A stretch of DNA of 64,000 nucleotides from Przewalskia tangutica. Lineage: Eukaryota > Streptophyta > Magnoliopsida > Solanales > Solanaceae. Position 1 is the stretch's first letter. Every line of letters begins with the position of its first letter. Of this stretch, positions 32,005 through 41,584 are shown one piece after another. Position numbers and translations under genes: made by a program. The stretch lies in assembly GCA_029844215.1 (NCBI GenBank), contig CM056724.1:90353093-90417092 (forward strand). Reading direction: 5' to 3'. Under the pieces are notes generated by a model. The model was not told where the DNA came from and did not search any database. It worked only from the letters and a program-made list of their open reading frames with translations.

Positions 32005-34712
32005 CGTCACGCCCCAAATTTTCCTAAGTCTTTACTTAGGGCGTGATGGCACTGACAATTATTTTCCACTGGAGCACCATTTAATTTTCTTTATTTAGAA
32101 ATTTAAACTTATATTCAAATCTGAGCTATTAATAAAAATAACAATAAAGAAATTTGTTTATGACTTTATTGGAAATATAACGCGAGCCCATGCTCGTGCA
32201 AATATTGTTTCTACATAGACATACTGACAAATATTATTCTAAGTTGGAAGGAGACCATTCCACACGGGCATTTCGAGACATTGGACCGACATTCGAACTC
32301 GACGAGTACCAAGCCCAAACAATGGACTTGGTATGACAAGAGGTCAGACGATCGCTAGCCTTGGCGTGGAGCCTTTCCTCTATCACGCTTTCCTGAAACA
32401 TGTTAAATAAAGAGTCAGCCCTACCATCTGGGGCTGAGTGAGAACCTTACCCTGCAATTCAAAGTAACACCACAATATTCCTAGCGCAATCACATTATAA
32501 CGTAATAAGCATATTGCAAAAACATATCAGGTTACAACATTTTTAAATATGCAACAACTTCTCATAGGAAATTCTTGGTTTAACTAACACTTCATTTTAT
32601 CTCGTATTATACGTTAAGACATTCCCCTACATTTCCACATGTTTATTACATTTATATATTTGTGAACGCGTATTCACTTTTCATATTTATATATAGGTGA
32701 ACATGTATTCATCTTTCATATTTGTTGCGGCGTGCAACCCGATCCATTATATTTACGTATTTGTGAACACATATTCACTTTAGGTTTTGTTGCGGCGTGC
32801 AACCCGATCCATTATGTTTACGTATTCGTGAACGCGTATTCACTTTACGTTTTGTTGCGGCGTGCAACCCGACCCATTATATTTACGTATTTGTGAACGT
32901 GTATTCACTTTACGTTTTGTTGCGGCGTGCAACCCGACCTATTATATTTACGTATTTGTGAACACGTATTCACTTTACGTTTTGTTGCGGCGTGCAACCC
33001 GACCCATTATATTTACGTATTTGTGAACGCGTATTCACTTTACGTTTTGTTGCGGCGTGCAACCCGACCCATTATATTTACGTATTTGTGAACACGTATT
33101 CACTTTACGTTTTGTTGCGGCGTGCAACCGGTTCCATTATGTTTATATTTATATATTTATGTGAACACGTATTCACTTTTCATATTTTTCAGAAGATCGA
33201 ATAAATAATATTCTCTTTCCCAACAGTATGTCATTCATACTTGTAACGATTATAACTTTTTAACCATAACTCCAACTAAGGTGTTTCTCAAGCGAAAACT
33301 AAGGTAAGACGGGGATATTTCACTGTACCAAATTTCATTTAAAACTACATTGGGTAACTAACACAAATTTATCCTCAAAACAGCCCCATAAAATTTGTTT
33401 CGGCAGAATTTTTATTAAACAACACCTAATCTTAGAATAGTCATAACTCCTAATCTGTAAACCCGTTCAAGCCCCATAAAATCTCAAAACGACGAGAACA
33501 GAGATCTACAGGTCTCCATGTGAACCATCCTTTCATATTCTGTACCATTTGGTACAGTTTTACACTTTTATTCGCTGCCCTTCCTGGATCTCGATAGATC
33601 CGAGGCAGAAACTTTAAACAGCGATAAGTCTCAATCTGTAATTCGGATAGACCCCCGTAAGGTCTCAAAATGTCTAAAACAAAGAGATATAGAACTTTCT
33701 TTTAGCAACAATTTTTATATTCCCCACAGATTAGTACAGATTTACGTTTCAACGTCCTGCCCTTCTGAATTCCGACGAATCCGAGGCAGCAACTTCAAAC
33801 TACAATAACTCTGAACTCGTAAGTCCGTTATAATAAATCTTTACATATATCTGTCCGTAACAGAGAGATTTACAACCATGTAAATTTTCATATAATTCTT
33901 ATAAGTAAAACTCAATAAAAACAGTCTGTAATTATGCCTTTCCGAATTTCGACCAAATCTAAGGCAGGAACTTTGAACTATGATAACTTTCAAACCGTAT
34001 GTCCATTTTACCTCATTTTTGGTTCTATATGATCATATTAGAGAGGTGTACCACTCTTCCGAATTTCATCAAATTCTAATAATTATAACTCAGTGAGAAC
34101 AGTTCGTAAAGTTCATTACGCAACTAGTTGTCTAAACAATCAAAAGTTCAATATTTCTTTTCAACACACAATTCTTATTCTAACATGTATTGAACTTAAA
34201 ATAAAGTATGTTACCAAGAATTTCTGAGTGAGAAAACTCACCTTGTAAGTGTGAAGATTATTGTTGTGTGGTTGCTAAAATTATTCTTACTCTCTAGTAT
34301 TTTTCTTCTTGTTCTTCTTGCCCTCTTGGTATTTTTTCCTCTTCTTTTCACTTGTTTTTTTCTGAATTTCTAACCTTTATGTTATGTACTTTGTTTGTGT
34401 GTAAATACAATGTATAAGTGGAGAGTTTTCTATAACCTATGGGAGGTGGAATGACAAGCGTTGGAGGGGAAATGAAAATTGGGGAAGGGGGGAGCAAAGG
34501 ACGTGCATCATTCTGCATGTTTTTTTTTTTTTGTTTTTTTTGTTTTTTTTTGTTTTTTTTTTTGTTTTCTTATTTTCATTTTATCTATCTATTTATCCAA
34601 CTTTAACACTAACTTTATCCCATGCAATTTATTCATTGTTTTCTTATATATGTATATTTTTATTAACTCAACCACAACTATATATTATTATTATTTGTTT
34701 CCGGATTTTACA
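32005..34712 (-). mobile_element. GY1 LTR 4 (outer 5' LTR of the array)
   Basis: 2708 bp. Its right end GGATTTTACA abuts the TSD TCTGG (34713-34717) and so fixes the LTR start on the sense strand as TGTAAAATCC. Its left end carries the CG change next to the PBS. The stretch 32048-32350 shows many CTG-to-CG or shortened sites relative to LTR 1 (for example 'cacctggac' reads 'cactgac'). Confidence 0.92.
32724..33190 (-). repeat. Palindromic tandem array in LTR 4
   Basis: About seven 63-bp units with GTTGCGGCGTGCAAC joints, closest to LTR 2. The first palindrome reads GTGAACACATATTCAC, losing the ACGT core. Confidence 0.85.
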
Positions 34713-34717
34713 TCTGG
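34713..34717. repeat. Right TSD of the GY1 array (TCTGG)
   Basis: Directly follows the LTR end TTTTACA and matches 9345-9349. Removal of the array and one TSD copy rejoins hAT sequence. Confidence 0.9.
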
Positions 34718-35002
34718 TCCCGTTGGATAGTGGGGGTCAAGTAGATCGTATGGATCTGGTCGGACAGTATGGACGGGCATTTTTTTGCACTTAATTTAAA
34801 AAATAACATATATATAAACAACTCAATAATTGAACAAGAGAGTGTAATAAAAACATTCCAAGGCTGTTTTGTGCCTCTTATATTATTTAATAGAAATATG
34901 ATTTTTTTTCTAATACAGGTTACAGATACAATTGTCAAAATTACAACTTTGTAGTGTCGTTCAAAAGTTGCAAATGACATAGTAAAATTGGAATTAAAGA
35001 AA

Positions 35003-35485
35003 TTACATTTTCAAAAAAAACTGTTCTATTTTCCTTATAATTTCATGTGGTTCTTCGGTTGGAATTGGTATATGTTGATCAAATTGCTCCACGTCGCTTC
35101 CACCACCTTCAGATAAGATGCCGTTGTATTTTTCGTCTTCTTCTTCGTTCATCTCCGGTTGACCGCACCTTCTCCGCTCCGCTCGTATCCAATCTCTGAA
35201 TAACACTGTAATCTCCAAACTGTCTCCGGCTAATAAGTGTCTGTGCTCTTCTATTTGAAATTTGCTGGCTGAAAAAGCGCTTTCAGATGTCGTTGATGAC
35301 GCTTGAATGTTCAAAACATCTCGGGACATCATTGAAAGTGTCGGAAAGATCTTCTCATTCCTCTTCCAGTATTTCAGCAAGTCTTCATCTCCTCCTTCAT
35401 TGATAACTATTTGGTACGGTAAAGCATCCTGCAAAATAAAAATATCAAACACACTAATTTGGTTAGTAGTGTTAGCACCGCACAT
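35003..35485 (-). CDS. hAT transposase C-terminal dimerisation domain
   Basis: A 160-residue open frame. It contains the family hallmark: DLLKYWKRNEKIFPTLSMMS, then RDVLNIQASSTTSESAFS and EEHRHLLAGDSLEITVLFRD. The SESAFS core is the conserved hATC motif. The frame begins inside the domain; upstream coding lies in another frame (35907-35407), with either an intron or a shift between. It ends naturally at TAA after IEQFFLKM. Confidence 0.85.
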   Translation of the reverse strand: MCGANTTNQISVFDIFILQDALPYQIVINEGGDEDLLKYWKRNEKIFPTLSMMSRDVLNIQASSTTSESAFSASKFQIEEHRHLLAGDSLEITVLFRDWIRAERRRCGQPEMNEEEDEKYNGILSEGGGSDVEQFDQHIPIPTEEPHEIIRKIEQFFLKM

Positions 35486-37428
35486 TCTATTTCTGAGGCT
35501 TTCAATACTAGCCGCAGAAACAATAATTTTTTTTGAAGTTGTTTTGAAGAAGAAGAAGAAGATGATGGTATGTAAGTTGGTTGGTTGCTAGCACTTTCCT
35601 GGTGATAATACCTATAAACTTTTTTGCATTCATTTTCTATGCTAGACAGCAATTCTTCTTTAGTTTGTTCAATAGGTGGTGGGACATTTAGATTTTTGGA
35701 ACTTGGAGGTGGTAGTACTGCAATACAATCATAAATAGTTTCGATAAGTGATTTACATCCGTCTATTTTAATAGTCGAATTTAATACAACACCAATAATA
35801 TAAATAGTGGAAATATGAATAAAACATTTTTTAATAGATGTCTTATAAGCTGGTTTAGCCATATATTTATTAAGTAATAAAAATATGAGAGCTATATAAA
35901 ACAACATAGTTGAAATAGTAGGATAATATATACCGGAACATTCTTTTGTTGCTTGAATTTTTTTCTCTAAAAATACAATAAGTTCGGCTATTTTGTCTCA
36001 ATCACTATCTACAACCATATAAGCTGAATTTTGATTATAGGCGTTAAAAAACAAAGTTATAAGTCTTCTATAGTCATAAGCAACAAGTAGTTGCTGGTAC
36101 AAAGAATTCCACCTAGTGGGTACTTCTTCGGGAATTTTTCTATAAGGTAGTTGACAATCGTGACAAATTTTTTTATATTCATTTTTTTGTTGTATTCTAT
36201 TATTTTTAAAAATATAGTTTATAGCAAATTATATTTTATCATGAATGTTTGCAAAAAGTGATACACCATCCTTTACAACTAAGTTATATATATGACACAC
36301 ACATCTTATATGAAAATAATCTGGAAAAGATGGAGTTAAACTATATTTTAAAATTATAATAACATAATTATTAGAAGAAATGTTATCTAATGTAATAGTC
36401 ATAATTGTATCAGTTATGCCATAATAATGGAAAACATAATAAATATTTTCTGCAATAAAATTACCAGTGTGCCTATCATCTATATATCTATACGCTAAAA
36501 TATGTTTTGCATAGATCATTTATAATATATCCAATGACATGTTACCGTTAAATAACCATGATCGTTAGTACTACAGCCTATATCAGAAGTGATAATCACT
36601 TTGCCATTAAAATAATATAATGAGTAACGTAAATACTATTGATATTCATGTGCAAATTTAAATACATATATCTTAACAGTTGATCTAGGAAAACCTTTAA
36701 AAGCAGGATTATACATTTCTCTAATATAATGAATAAAATCAGGAAATTCAGGAAATGAAAAAGGCAAGCCCTCCACAACAACTAATTTTGCTAGTGCTTC
36801 TTTATCTCTATGTTTATCGTATTTAGTGCCTACAATTTCCCCCGTCATAGGGTTAATTTGACCCTGTACTTGGTATGAGACAGTATGTGAACATTATCCC
36901 GATGGAGAGGGCGCTTGCGCACCCCGTTTTTTAGCATTGTATTGTGCATACCTAGCTGGATGTTTTTGTGTTATGTGTCTCATTAAACTCCCCGTCCCAC
37001 CGCTAAATTTTCCAGTTTTAAATTTAAAACATTATTTATAAATTTTACATATAGTTGATTCTCTACGTCCCTAATAAAAAAATGTCATGCATCTGATTTT
37101 AATGGTCGTTTTGCTGGACCTCTTCTCATACTAGGGGGAATATGAGACATTTCAGTTGAAGGCACACTAGTGGGTGTGTCATCTACATTAGTGGGTGTGT
37201 ATCTACATTAGTGCGTGTGTCATCTAGATCATCTTCTAAATTAAAGTCTTGTTGAGTTCCAGAAAATATCTCCTCGTCTAAACCATATGGTATTTCAGGA
37301 AAATCTTCAATATCAACAAAATCATCTTGTCTAGGAATATGATGACTAGAAGAAGTACCCCGACCCTTGTTATCCCTAGTAAAAGAAGCTTTACTCTTAC
37401 CCTTAAGCATACCTCTTATTAATTTCAT
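35003..37428 (-). pseudogene. Ac-like hAT transposase, decayed
   Basis: Pieces appear in order on the minus strand. An acidic N-terminus (37428-37183) is followed by a BED-type zinc finger region at about 37080-36930 (CFKFKTGKFSGGTGSLMRH with HITQKHP). Next comes a segment with LPFSFPEFPDFIHYIREMYN and FKGFPRSTVK (36848-36636), then an RNase H-like block with TLDNISSNN and FHIRCVCHIYNLVVKDG (36519-36229), and last the dimerisation domain (35485-35003). At least three in-frame stops in the zinc-finger part (TGA after KSDA, TAA after IYK, TAA after SPSG) can be explained by G-to-A or C-to-T changes. Total span fits a transposase of about 700 to 800 residues. Confidence 0.85.
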
Positions 37429-37861
37429 TTTAATTATGCTAATAATTAGTTAAAGATAATGAAATTAAGTGTGCTAAATAAAATAAAGAAACAATAATAA
37501 TTTAATGAAGGATTGAATGTACCAAACGTCGACGTAACGTTGACGTGTAATTGAGAGGTTGAAAATTGAAACTTTGCTCGATGGATGATCCTCAAGCTAG
37601 TTGTCAACTTCACTCCCAAATGAATAAATAAAATTGAATATTTAGTAGACAATGTAGTCGTTGCACAATGGCCAAAATATAAAATGGTCATTGGTGCAAC
37701 AACTATTTTTTGCAAAGGGGAGTTTGGGGTGGGCCGGTACTTAGTGGGATGAGGTCAAGTCCCATCCAGGTATCGTATTTGTTTTATAACGGGGTCAGGG
37801 TCGGGGCGAGACCGGGCTGAGATCGGGTCGTCCCGGCCCACTGGCCAGGCCTATAGAGGAC

Positions 37862-38900
37862 TAGAGACAAACCTATCATCGTTTCCGACAAAAGATCCAT
37901 CATTTGACAGGATGGTATTAGACACTTAGTCATACAAAGCTTACGGGCGACTGAAGTGGGCCCGAGTTTCCATATCTTAAATGATCTGAAGGCCAAAAGA
38001 AAGGCAGAAAAGAAATTGGACACTTAGTATGCCAAGGCAACTGGAGTGAGCTGGAGTATCTAGATCACATATGATCTGGTTACTCCCTAACCACGGGCAA
38101 GAGGTTGTTCATGTGAAGCAACGCCACCTCTAAAGTAGAAGGAGTTAGAGAGGTTGTCCTCAAAAGGACTTCAGGAAATGTGATCACTCTAACAAGAGGT
38201 GATACATGTCTCAAACTTGGTTTCAGGGACGTTGTTGGTCAAGCTGGGTTGAGACTAGTCCAACAGGTCTGTGATAACTAAGAATGGTACAATATGTATG
38301 TAGCCAAATGAATGATATATTTGTAATCCGTGCATCTATGCCATCATAGATTAAGACACGTTAAATAGTAAGTCATTCAAAAGCTAACTAAGTTGAGATG
38401 GTTGCCTTCTGTCGACATAAACCCTAAAAATGAATGTGAGGTAGACGAAGAGGCAAAATCACATTTCCATTTCGTTGAAGGAAAAGCGAAATAAGCACCG
38501 CTACTTTATAACTTAGTCACACCTACATGGGAGATTGGAATCTTATACAAAATAGAAGGGAGAGACAAGTACTTTGTGACCTTCATTGAGGATGGTACAA
38601 CATATTGCATCATTTGTTTGTTGAAAGCAAAGATGAAACTGTTGAAGCGAATAAGCTCTACAAAGCTGAAGTTGAAAAGCCTACGGATTAAGGAATTCAT
38701 TGTGATAGAGGGGGAGAATGTGAAGCATCGTTCATCAAATAACTGCTCCTTACTCACCTCAGTCTAACGTTATTAGCCAAACGCATAGCCAAGCACAAAA
38801 AAATAAGTGGGGCAAGGTGATCCTTACCGCTAATGTAATTCTCAATAGAATTCCACATAAGGATAAGGATAACTCTCCATGTGAAATATGGAACGGATCC
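37862..38900 (+). pseudogene. Ty1/copia pol, integrase region, decayed
   Basis: The plus strand at about 38540-38690 reads GRDKYFVTFIEDGTTYCI and LLKAKM, the start of a copia integrase catalytic core. Downstream, with shifts, come NKWGKVILTANVILNRIPHK and SPCEIWNGS, the usual integrase-to-RT spacer of plant copia elements. The part before 38400 matches the pre-integrase region only weakly. The hAT lies directly left and the E solo LTR directly right, each inserted into this element. No complete domain remains. Confidence 0.75.
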
Positions 38901-39412
38901 TGATCGGTGTATTTTATATACACCTTTTGAGTCAGTTTTAGTTAGTCTTTTGTCCCGTTTTGCACATATAAGTGTTGTATTAGGATAATTTTCCTTTCTA
39001 TTGAGTCAAAGTGGTTAAAATGGCCAAATGGCGGAAAAGGAGCTAAAAAGGGGCAAAAGAGGAGATGCCAGAGCTGAAAACAGGGAAAGTGGCGAACGAG
39101 GGTGAAATCCAGACCAGCGCCACGGCGCCTCCTGCAGTCAAAAGCAGGGCCGTGGCGCCCACTATCCAGAGAGGTCAGAAGACTCAGCACGCGCGCTCGC
39201 ATGACAGTAGCGGCCGCGCGCTAAACATCCGAGAAGCTACAGGAGATGCAGTACTGGCGCTCCGACAGAGATATCGGGCCGCGCACCAAAACACCCGACG
39301 GATTGCAGAACTTCCGGCCGCGCCGTTTCGCAGGCCGCGGCGCCGACGCTGAAAAATTAGGTCTTTTGACGAAATTTCGCCAGCTCAAGGAAAAGAGGAG
39401 GCGGTTTGCACT

Positions 39413-39420
39413 TATAAAAG
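39413..39420 (+). promoter_or_regulatory. TATA box of the E LTR
   Basis: TATAAAAG lies in the context 'gcacttataaaaggagaacc', 512 bases from the LTR start. A transcription start about 30 bases on would fall near 39450. Confidence 0.6.
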
Positions 39421-39549
39421 GAGAACCCTAGGCGGTGTTTGAGGGTTCCCTTCTGCACAACACAAGACTTTTGCTTGAGATCGATACCATTAGTTTAGTA
39501 ATTTCTTTTCCTTTCTTGTTCTTTATTTCTATTTTGTATGATGAACATG

Positions 39550-39587
39550 GAATTAGTTCTTGTCATGTCTATGGCTAGAACTAATTC
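39550..39587 (+). other. Long-stem hairpin in the E LTR
   Basis: The perfect 11-bp stem GAATTAGTTCT/AGAACTAATTC has a 16-base loop, about 130 bases downstream of the TATA box and so in the transcribed part. Confidence 0.6.
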
Positions 39588-40304
39588 TCTTATAGGGCTT
39601 TCCATGTTGAATTGCTAGAAACTTATGTTATAAATTAATGCACGCTTATGGTTATTTTTCTTATTGTGAGATCTATCCAATAATTGAGTTGAATTCGTAA
39701 TTAATTGACAACTAATTATCACTATATGATTTCTAATCGATTCAAAGGGGGATTGTGAATATCCGTAAGTTGGGTAGACATTCTTGGATTGGGGATGAAA
39801 ATACCTCAATTATTTATGTAGCGTTGATGAGAGGCTTAACAACCCTAATTTTGCGCATTGTGCGTGACGGTCAACTAGGTTTTTGTTCTTAATCCTCCTA
39901 TAGAGTTATCCTTATCACCGAAAGGTAGGTAAGGTGAGATACTGGGGTTGAGTGTTTATATAACCCTAACGGGAGTATAAAACGATTTCGTAAACCTCCT
40001 TTCTCCAAAAGAAGAATACCATAAGTTAATGCATTAGTAAGTAGCATAAGCGGATAGTAAGGATACATGGAAGCCCTATTCTCATCACCACTGAAGTAAA
40101 TCTTTATATTTAAATAGCTTGCATAATTCTTAGTTATAAACAACAAATCAATTATCAATTCACCAAATAGATACTAGAAAATAGATAGTTGGTAATTGAA
40201 CCCTAATCCTTGTGGACGATATTCGGTCTTACCAGGACTATATTACTTGTCACGATAACGTGCACTTGCGTTAAAGTGTGTGCATCTTACCGCGCATCAG
40301 ATCC

Positions 40305-41313
40305 CATCTACAAATATTGTGATATAGGGTAGTGTGGTAAGAGTCGAAATACCTAAGCCAAAGCAGGTCAAGATTGAACCTAAGACTGTTGATTGTATAT
40401 CCGCTAGATCTGCAAAGAACAGTAGTGCTTATCGCATCTTGGTGTAAAAAAATACTGAATTCTTTGAAGATAACTTTCCTTGATAAGGTAAAAAAAGTAA
40501 TTGCTCGAGGTTAACAAGAACCCGTGAGTGCCTAACTGTCTGGAACTAGACGATCCAGATCTATAGGACTCGAAAGTTGCTGACTATCCAGAACTTAATG
40601 TTCCAGATCTACAAAACTCAAGGATTCTAGATGTTGAACCAAACCGGAGCAAAAGAGGAGACAGAGACTTGTTCCAGGCCTTCTAGCTTGTATGGTTGAG
40701 AATAAATCATGGACAATTAGCAAAGAATTATCAACTCCAGAAGCACTGCTTTGGAAAGAACTTACAGAGAGAAATAGATTCAGTTAGATAGAACCATACT
40801 TATATGATGGTTGATCTTCCTCTAGGAAAATAACTTTTGGATTGTAAAAGTGGATACTCAAATTGAGTAAAAAGTGGATGGATCTATTGACGAGTATAAG
40901 GCCTCAGCTACTTGGACATGTGCTCCTCGGTGAATAGCTTAAGATCCAGGACCACCGCAGTCTTGCGTGACATGGATGTTAAGACAACCTTCATAACTGG
41001 AGAGTTGGTTTGGTGGACTGTTGGGCTTCTTCCTGAACTTCCTTTTTGGTCACTGAAATGTTTATATTTTGGTCCTGGAAGTTCAGATAAAATAGAAATA
41101 ATGAACTGGCGACCGAAACATTGACTCTGAAGTTAGAAAGTCAACAATTAGAAAACCAACAGTCTGAATGTGGAAGAAGAAGTTTATATGGAACAACCCG
41201 AGAGGTATGTGGTTCTAGGGCAAGAGAAGAAAGTATGTCGACTTGTCAAATCTCTGTACGGGCTGAAACAAGCCCAAAACAATGGCACGAAAACTTTGAT
41301 AGTACTCTATTAT
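40305..41313 (+). pseudogene. Ty1/copia pol, reverse transcriptase region, decayed
   Basis: This continues the element at 37862. Recognisable pieces are SWCKKILNSLKITF-type spacer, ACMVENKSWTISKELSTPEALLWKE, then the RT block MDVKTTFITGEL near 40971-41006, and, after an insertion, EEEVYMEQPE and VCRLVKSLYGLKQA at about 41160-41280, the standard start of plant copia RT. It is cut at 41314 by an E-family LTR, so the YVDD active site is not in the window. Between the two RT blocks is about 160 bases that normal copia elements lack. Confidence 0.8.
41007..41160. mobile_element. Possible fold-back (MITE-like) insertion in copia RT
   Basis: The extra sequence splits GEL from EEEVYMEQPE. It contains a perfect 10-bp inverted repeat CTGAACTTCC/GGAAGTTCAG (41033-41042 and 41077-41086) and near its ends GTTGGTTT and AAACCAAC in inverted orientation. 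I could not define a TSD, so the borders are approximate. Confidence 0.4.
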
Positions 41314-41584
41314 TGTTAGGTGTATTTTGTATACGCGTTTGAGTTATTTTTAGTTAGTATTTTTCCCATTTTCGTTTAAATAAGTGTCGTGTTAGGGTCG
41401 TTTTTGCTTTCTTTTGAGTCACAACGGTTCTAAATGGCAAAATGACAAAATGACAAAAAGAAGCTAAAAGTGGGCTGAAAAGGAGCTCCCGAAACAAAAA
41501 GGACGAAAGTTGGCAGATATGGACGAAAGACTGCAGGACCGCGGTGCCATAATTACTGAGAAGCTGCAGTACTTTCGGCACCAC
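41314..41584 (+). mobile_element. Second E-family LTR, truncated by element D
   Basis: It begins TGTTAGGTGTATTTTGTATA and follows the first 270 bases of the E LTR at 38901 ('gtcgtgttagggtcg', 'ttgagtcacaacgg'). It stops at the D LTR. The rest should lie beyond the window. Confidence 0.8.

Larger units (their letters stand above)
9350..34712 (-). mobile_element. GY1 Ty3/gypsy chromovirus, tandem array of 4 LTRs and 3 internal regions
   Basis: LTR and internal region alternate with a period of about 7.54 to 7.57 kb (LTR starts at 9350, 16893, 24435 and 32005). One TSD pair (TCTGG) flanks the whole. Domain order on the minus strand is gag, CCHC, protease, RT, RNase H, integrase, chromodomain-like tail, as in Tekay/Del chromoviruses. 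All three PBS copies share the same change (TGGTATCAAAGC) and the same altered LTR terminus (CG instead of TG on the plus strand), while the outer LTR start at 9350 keeps TG. That pattern is expected if one insertion was expanded by unequal exchange between its own LTRs. Confidence 0.9.
9216..37853 (-). mobile_element. Ac-like hAT transposon, interrupted by the GY1 array
   Basis: The perfect 8-bp TSD TAGAGGAC lies at 9208-9215 and 37854-37861. The terminal inverted repeats are TAGGGATGGCCAGTGGG on the left and TAGGCCTGGCCAGTGGG (reverse complement) on the right, 15 of 17 identical, and begin like the Ac terminus (TAGGGATG). Without the 25.4-kb retrotransposon array the element is about 3.3 kb. 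The transposase gene lies on the minus strand at 35003-37428. The retrotransposon array is inserted about 130 bases from the left end, leaving both hAT ends intact. The copia element flanking on the right is older. Confidence 0.9.
38901..40299 (+). mobile_element. E-family solo LTR inserted in copia pol
   Basis: It begins TGATCGGTGTATTTTATA and ends GCGCATCA, bounded by the perfect 5-bp TSD GATCC (38896-38900 and 40300-40304). There is no internal region. The GC-rich first part (39060-39360) encodes spurious frames on both strands. I cannot assign the superfamily from the LTR alone. A second, truncated copy starts at 41314. Confidence 0.88.

Noticed and set aside
39065..39352. GC-rich open frames on both strands in the E LTR
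   Set aside because: The proteins are Arg/Ala-rich without domains, and the region is the U3 of an LTR with exact TSD.
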